A stretch of 64,000 bases of DNA from Dichomitus squalens LYAD-421 SS1 (taxonomy: Eukaryota; Basidiomycota; Agaricomycetes; Polyporales; Polyporaceae). The notes under the pieces are model-generated. The model worked only from the letters and a program-made list of their open reading frames with translations, was not told the DNA's origin and did no database searches. Location of the stretch: NCBI RefSeq assembly GCF_000275845.1, contig NW_006766890.1:1000071-1064070 (forward strand), written 5' to 3'. The position numbers and the translations under genes were made by a program. Positions 59,560 through 64,000 of the stretch are shown piece by piece; positions within the stretch are counted from its first letter, which is position 1; each line of letters begins with the position of its first letter.

Positions 59560-60076
59560 TGCAATTGATTTCCACATTTTCATCTAGACCTCCAGGCCAG
59601 GGACCAGGTGCGGCGACGAGAGGGTGCGGCGGTGGTACGGAGTCTCGCCGTCTTTTAGGCCTCGTCAATCCTTCGAGTCGTCGTGCTTCGAGGCCAACGG
59701 AGCACTTGTCGCAGGGTCGGGCGCGGCGTGCGGTACTGGGTCTAACCCTGATGCGTACGACCAACTTCTTCTCTCGGCTCGTCCTCCGGAACGGGCAGCC
59801 TCTGGTTGGGAGCGAGGGGGGCGGTCGGGGGTACGGGGAGTCGCCGCCTTTTGTGCCTTCTTCCAATCTCTTCCTCTCGGCTTGTGGTGGGGCGCGGGGT
59901 GGTGGGCGGTGGGGTACGCCAACTCTAAGCCCTCGCCGTTCGTTGCTTCGTTGCTCCGTGCTCGGGAGCCACACGTCCGGTGCGTGTCGGCAAAGTCTGT
60001 GACCTCCCTTCGGGGCAGTTGCAGCATGCGCCCAGCGGTGGGCCCTCTGTGGATGGAGACATGGAGGCTAAAAATC

Positions 60077-60132
60077 CTCCCTTGGGGGAGAAAACGGTGC
60101 TCCGCTGGTCGGAGCACCGCCCTTTCGAGGGC
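60077..60132 (+). other. Three adjacent perfect hairpins
   Basis: Stem 1 at 60077-60090 (CTCCC, loop TTGG, GGGAG). Stem 2 at 60095-60119 is 10 bp (CGGTGCTCCG, loop CTGGT, CGGAGCACCG). Stem 3 at 60119-60132 (GCCCT, loop TTCG, AGGGC) starts on the last base of stem 2. A further CCCC/GGGG stem may lie at 60134-60149. No known RNA family is recognised. Confidence 0.7.
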
Positions 60133-60696
60133 ACCCCTTCCTTGTGGGGGGGATTTCTCTTCCGTGAAGTTGCTTGCCCTTCGGTAGTTATCGAAGCGAG
60201 ATCCTTCATGGAAGTGAACTACCCTGTCCGCTTCTCGTCCAACCACGAAGGGCCCCGCGATAGACCTTGTCTTCGAGATGGTGAATACAGTTCTAGTGAA
60301 CGAATACTTTGCAACTAGAGGATCGTACGAGTCGATCCCAACCCCCTCCGTATCCCCACGCTCATCATCCTGGTGCTGAAATCGCATCCTTTGTGTCTAC
60401 CTGAGACGTCCATATGCGCTAGAATTAGCGTTGGGCTCGACTAGTATGTATCCCACGCCGATGTGTACATACTACCCTTGAGTCATAGCCACCTCACGTT
60501 GCCAGGTATATCATTTGAACCATCTCAAATCGCTCTTCCCGGGCTTGCGCGAACACTCGCCTACAAGACGCTCGCTCACGCTCTACTCGTGCAGTAATGT
60601 TTAAGGTTTGAATTTCCGTTTGAAGTACAATATACAGTAAAACCTTCACAAATATGCGACGGGGCTCGGTACAAGTCCTAGTTTTGAGGTGTGAGA

Positions 60697-62470
60697 CTAT
60701 GTCGGGACGAGGGACGAGTTGCTGATGATTTGCGTGAAGAATTGGAGAGCGGCCTCGCCGGTCGAGAGCGAGCCGTGTGTGTACGCAGGAACTTCATGGC
60801 CACTGCGAATCCCTTGTCAGCACCCTATGAACCTTACGACTAGGACATGGAAGACGTACGCTCCGAAGATGCGGACGTAGGAGAACGTTTCCGCGTTCTT
60901 GTAAAGACCGGTGGCGACACCCTTGACGGTGTAGTTCGCGAACTCCTGCTTGGCGTACTCGGCGCTGAACTTGGTCTGGAGGTTGTCGACCATCGCCTCG
61001 ACGCCTTTGTAGTTCAGGATGTAGTCCGCGTCGCCGTCGTAGACGAGCGTGCGCACGCCGGCGTTGATCACGGTCTCGAGGTTCGGACGCGAGTTGTGCA
61101 TCCAGTCGCCCGTCTCCGCGAAGTTGCTGTAGACATCGTCGTTGGTCTCCTGCCACGTCGACTCGGCGCCGATCTTGCTCGTCACTGCTTTGCTGGTGAG
61201 GTAGCTGGTGAGGTCGGGCGGGTAGGGGTCGGGGTTCTCGGTGGGCACGTAGTAGACGTCCCAGTCACCCGCGAGGGGAGAGAGGATGTCGTTGTTGCAG
61301 TAGCTCTGCGCGTCGGAGCACGTGGACTCGTCGCCGGTGCTGTAGCACTCGGTGATCTGGTCCTTGCAGCCACCAGACTTGGTCCAGGACTTGTTCGCGG
61401 AAGAGATGGTAGACTTGGAGACGAGGGTGTGGTACGGGTTGGAAGCCGCGTAACTAATGTACCCGGGATACTGCGAGAGAGGGTCCTGTACGACTGACAT
61501 GAGAACAGTGCGGGGATGAGAGACGGAGACAGAAGGCACGTACCGTGAGGCCATCGCCAACACCAAGATACTTGAGGTTGATAGGGGTACCAGAAACGGT
61601 GCCGTTAGCAATGCCAGCGTTCTGCTCGAGAAGATAGCTGAGAGTTCACGAGGCGTCAACGTCTTCGCCTGTAAAGCGACTAAACAACATGAACTTACGC
61701 GGCAAACGTCGGGCCGTAGTGGCCACCGTACGACTCGGTGAAGATCGCGAACTCGTTCTTCTGGTACTTGGAGAAGCGAGAGTCCGAGAAGAAGATCTGG
61801 AGGAACTTCCAGAAGTCGGACGCGGCCTGCTGAGAGGTGCCGACGTTCAAAGTGCCATGCGAGAAACCGACGCCGACGGGCTGATCAATGTAGAGCCTAT
61901 TGTCTCAAGTCAGTCAGTCGCGTGTGTTGCCGCGAGGCTGCAAGGACTGACATGTTGGCGACTTCGTTCCAGGAGTTAGGGTTCAGGGAGACGCCGCTGC
62001 TGTCGTTCTTGATCCTGCACGGACCGTTCTCCTGGAAGAGTCCGATCATGCTGGAGCTACCGGGCTGTGAAGCATCAAATCCAGATGAGCAAGCAACGAA
62101 CACGGCCTTCCATTTCATGAGATGCACTTACACCGCCGTTGAGCCAGACAGAGAGGGGAGCAGAGTCGGGGTTGTTGCGTGCCTCGAAGAACCAGAAGAA
62201 TATGCTCTCCTTCGAGGTGAGGTCGCCATAACCTGAGGCTTGGTACACGCCTTTGGTGGTCTCGCAAACGCCACTGTTCTCGGTGACGCGAAGCTTGCCA
62301 GGGGTGGTGGCGGCAGGCTGAAGGTCGGGCAGCTTTATCCTATTCTCAGGCAGGGAACCAGAGCCGACGCCACCGAGAACGCCATTGACAACAGGGAATT
62401 GCCCACCGAGGACGGTGGGCACAGGGAGTGCCGCAAGGAGGGAGGTCAGGGCTGAGAGCCTTAGGAACAT
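60697..62470 (-). CDS. Secreted serine carboxypeptidase (peptidase family S10)
   Basis: The start is the ATG at 62470 ([20 protein letters not shown]), a signal peptide; the in-frame GTG upstream is not a likely start. The catalytic triad is visible: Ser in [10 protein letters not shown], Asp in YDGDADYI and His in FGAGHEVPAY. The oxyanion/substrate segment [20 protein letters not shown] is split by an intron. [32 protein letters not shown] and [13 protein letters not shown] complete the S10 pattern. Cys residues and several N-x-S/T sites fit a secreted or vacuolar glycoprotein. It removes C-terminal residues at acidic pH, in nutrient digestion or vacuolar turnover. The protein ends [10 protein letters not shown], about 490 residues, the usual S10 length. 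Confidence 0.94.
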
Positions 62471-62544
62471 GGTCGCTGCTGCTGCCACGAAGGCGACCTA
62501 GGGCGAGCGGGTGGGCTGACTGCTACGAGGTGGACTGGATCTTA

Positions 62545-62551
62545 TTATATA
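62545..62551 (-). promoter_or_regulatory. TATA box of the carboxypeptidase gene
   Basis: TATATAA on the minus strand, about 75 bp upstream of the carboxypeptidase ATG, at the spacing expected for a fungal TATA promoter with a short leader. Confidence 0.6.
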
Positions 62552-63449
62552 CTCCAGCATGGAGGCGGGCGCGAGAAGCACTGGCATACTGATGATATTT
62601 GGTCCGAAGTATGACGCGGCTAGCGTACGCGTGCCAGTGAAGGCGAATGCGGCTGACAACCGTCACGGGCGGTCTCCAAGCTCGTCTTGTACCCTACGGC
62701 GGTCCGATAAGTACCACCAAACATGAGGGGAATCGCAGCTGCGAGGCGGTCCTCAATAAGCAATGAGCATGCGAAGCGCGATCACAACGCACAATGCGAA
62801 CTGTCATACGCGGAGGCAGTGGATGGCCGTTGGTCGAGAGCCATGTTGCATGCTCCACAAGCGCCCATGCACCATGCGTCCCCTCAGAGGCTCTGGCTTC
62901 GCGGCGACCAAGACCACACTGCAACTCCCCAATTCAAATCAACCGATCGGGAACGATGCTTACATGCACGCCAAATATAGAACACAGCCGTCAGCGACCT
63001 ACTTAGTATGCACATACATGTCCATGAATGCGTATACCGCAAAGAAGACGTATCGCTCAATTCCTGGATTGGTCGTCGAGACCTGTTGCAGTCTCGACGC
63101 TCGTGTCGATTTCATCTGCGCCGATAACTCCATGGAGCTCCAACCAAACTGCGCATTTTTGCGGTACTGCATCTGGATGATCGCAGCATTGGATGGAGCG
63201 CCCCACTCTCACCTTCTCTACACACTTGCTATACTTATACATATGCCGACGACTGGTGCTTGGTGTCCTAGGCGACAATGGACGACTTTCCATAAGGATT
63301 TACGGCTCTACGGACGTCCGTAGATTTCTAGGCGGGGTTTGAAACAGTCTGTGGATCTTGGGCGCTAAACAGGCGGCATGTTCTGCTCATCATCAGCACG
63401 TGACTGGAGTGGCTTATGTCATGTCTGTATTTGGCAGACATGTGCTCGG
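62552..63449. other. Spacer upstream of the carboxypeptidase gene, no gene called
   Basis: A 186-codon + strand frame (62763-63323) lacks any recognisable motif or supporting splice structure and is left out. No other element seen before the inverted-repeat element. Confidence 0.45.
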
Positions 63450-63890
63450 CTGGGTCAGACCCGGGTCAGACCCCTCCTTAGGGCGGCTCAATTCTTGAGG
63501 ACGCAGGACGCAGGACGCACTCAGAGCTCATTTGATGGATGTGATGGGCTAGCCGAACCTGCCGCATATGGCAAGGTACCAACCTCATTTCTCGTGCCCG
63601 TTGTTTTCCAAGGGGTCTGTCGTGTCCCAAACCTCGCAGAAAAATATGAATCGCAAGTATGTTGAGGACGAAAGCTTTCCGCATCGGTTGACACTACCCT
63701 CGAGGCACTGTGTGAGGGGGGAGGAGTGTCATCGTCGCTCGAGGGGTTTCGAAGGCGAGCTTGTCGGCTAGTCTCGCTTAGCCCATCACCTCCATCAATG
63801 GCCTCTGAACGCGTCCTGCGTCCTCAAGAATTGAGCGGCCCTCTTGACCCAGGTCAGACCCCTTGGGGTCAGACCCTGGGTCAAGCCAAG
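63450..63890. mobile_element. MITE-like element with long subterminal inverted repeats and GGGTCAGACC motifs
   Basis: 63483-63511 and 63811-63839 are reverse complements over 29 bp with one mismatch (GCTCAATTCTTGAGGACGCAG). Outside them, both ends carry GGGTCAGACC-type motifs (63452-63474 on the left, 63852-63880 on the right). Inside, GATGGATGTGATGGGCTAGCCG (63535-63556) is matched by an inverted counterpart at 63772-63803 with an indel. The arms are thus about 100 bp each with a short non-coding middle. The right terminus (63842-63885) folds back on itself. Exact ends and target duplication are not resolved. The window ends 110 bp further on. Confidence 0.72.
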
Positions 63891-64000
63891 GCAACATCAA
63901 CGTCGGAGCTTCCGGGCACGTGAACCGCCGGGTCGGCCGGCCGTCCGCCACTCGCTGCTCGCTGCTCGAGCTCGGGCTCGCCTTCAGCGGCCACGAACCC

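Larger units (their letters stand above)
58009..60696. other. Gene-poor, low-complexity island between the carrier and carboxypeptidase genes
   Basis: 2.7 kb without a recognisable gene. From left to right it holds a pair of tRNA promoter-like boxes (58269-58279 and 58310-58320, minus strand), a CCT/CCC-rich patch near 58.85 kb, a G/T-rich GGTTTT-type tract (59359-59496), GGACTC hexamer repeats (59521-59559), two diverged 200-bp GC-rich segments (59620-60000) and a cluster of hairpins (60077-60132). Long open frames on both strands here (up to 245 codons) are by-products of biased composition and are not called. Composition contrasts with the genes on each side, which suggests a repeat or transposon remnant. 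Confidence 0.6.

Noticed and set aside
59158..59583. 141-codon minus-strand frame with Lys-Thr-Glu repeats
   Set aside because: It is the complement of the GGTTTT tract; no start context, splice or domain supports a gene.
62763..63323. 186-codon + strand open frame
   Set aside because: No domain, unusual Cys/His/Met composition, no splice-supported neighbours.

Overview
This window is nuclear DNA from a filamentous basidiomycete, most likely an Agaricomycete (mushroom-forming fungus). The signs are dense intron-rich genes with mostly 50-65 bp introns, fungal-only families (cerato-platanin, HET domain, desaturase fused to cytochrome b5), fungal mediator and transcription cofactors, and GC-rich coding sequence. 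All gene models below were assembled by hand from splice signals and conserved motifs. Where I summed exons (PNUTS-like, IMP3, the two tandem paralogs, the DUF2433-like gene, the HET gene) the total was a whole number of codons.

Layout. 0.1-3.3 kb: PNUTS/Ppn1-like PP1-targeting protein (+). 4.5-7.8 kb: LIM-domain-binding (Ldb1/PtaB-like) cofactor (-). 9.3-15.2 kb: kinesin-3 of the UNC-104/KIF1 class (+). 15.3-15.65 kb: a MITE-like element. 16.1-17.2 kb: IMP3, a U3 snoRNP protein (-). 17.9-19.6 and 21.6-23.4 kb: a tandem pair of membrane-anchored, glycosyltransferase-like proteins with no named family (+). 24.9-26.5 kb: delta-9 desaturase (+). 26.7-27.6 kb: ARL2 GTPase (-). 27.9-29.3 kb: Old Yellow Enzyme (-). 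31.3-35.8 kb: eIF5B (+). 36.1-38.6 kb: amino-acid/GABA permease (+). 39.0-41.0 kb: mitochondrial Xaa-Pro aminopeptidase (+). 41.3-42.9 kb: acyl-CoA dehydrogenase (-). 43.3-43.8 kb: cerato-platanin (-). 45.3-50.6 kb: MED13 (-). 51.1-53.4 kb: DUF2433-like pseudo-phosphoesterase with RRM and RGG tail (+). 54.0-56.2 kb: HET-domain protein (-). 56.8-58.0 kb: SLC25A38/Hem25 carrier (+). 58.0-60.7 kb: gene-poor low-complexity island. 60.7-62.5 kb: secreted serine carboxypeptidase (-). 63.4-63.9 kb: a second MITE-like element.

Most genes are housekeeping: translation (eIF5B, IMP3), transcription (MED13, LIM-binding, PNUTS-like), transport (kinesin, ARL2, carrier, permease) and lipid or peptide metabolism. 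There is no biosynthetic cluster and no operon-like organisation. The accessory content is the tandem paralog pair, the HET gene, cerato-platanin, the two inverted-repeat elements and the structured island near 59-60 kb.

The most distinctive observations are: (1) micro-exons of 11-20 nt that fall on conserved catalytic or nucleotide-binding motifs in three unrelated genes; (2) two introns that need GC-AG splicing to keep conserved motifs; (3) two MITE-like elements; (4) the tandem family of unnamed function; (5) a degenerate phosphoesterase fused to an RRM; (6) a cluster of adjacent perfect hairpins in the 60 kb island.
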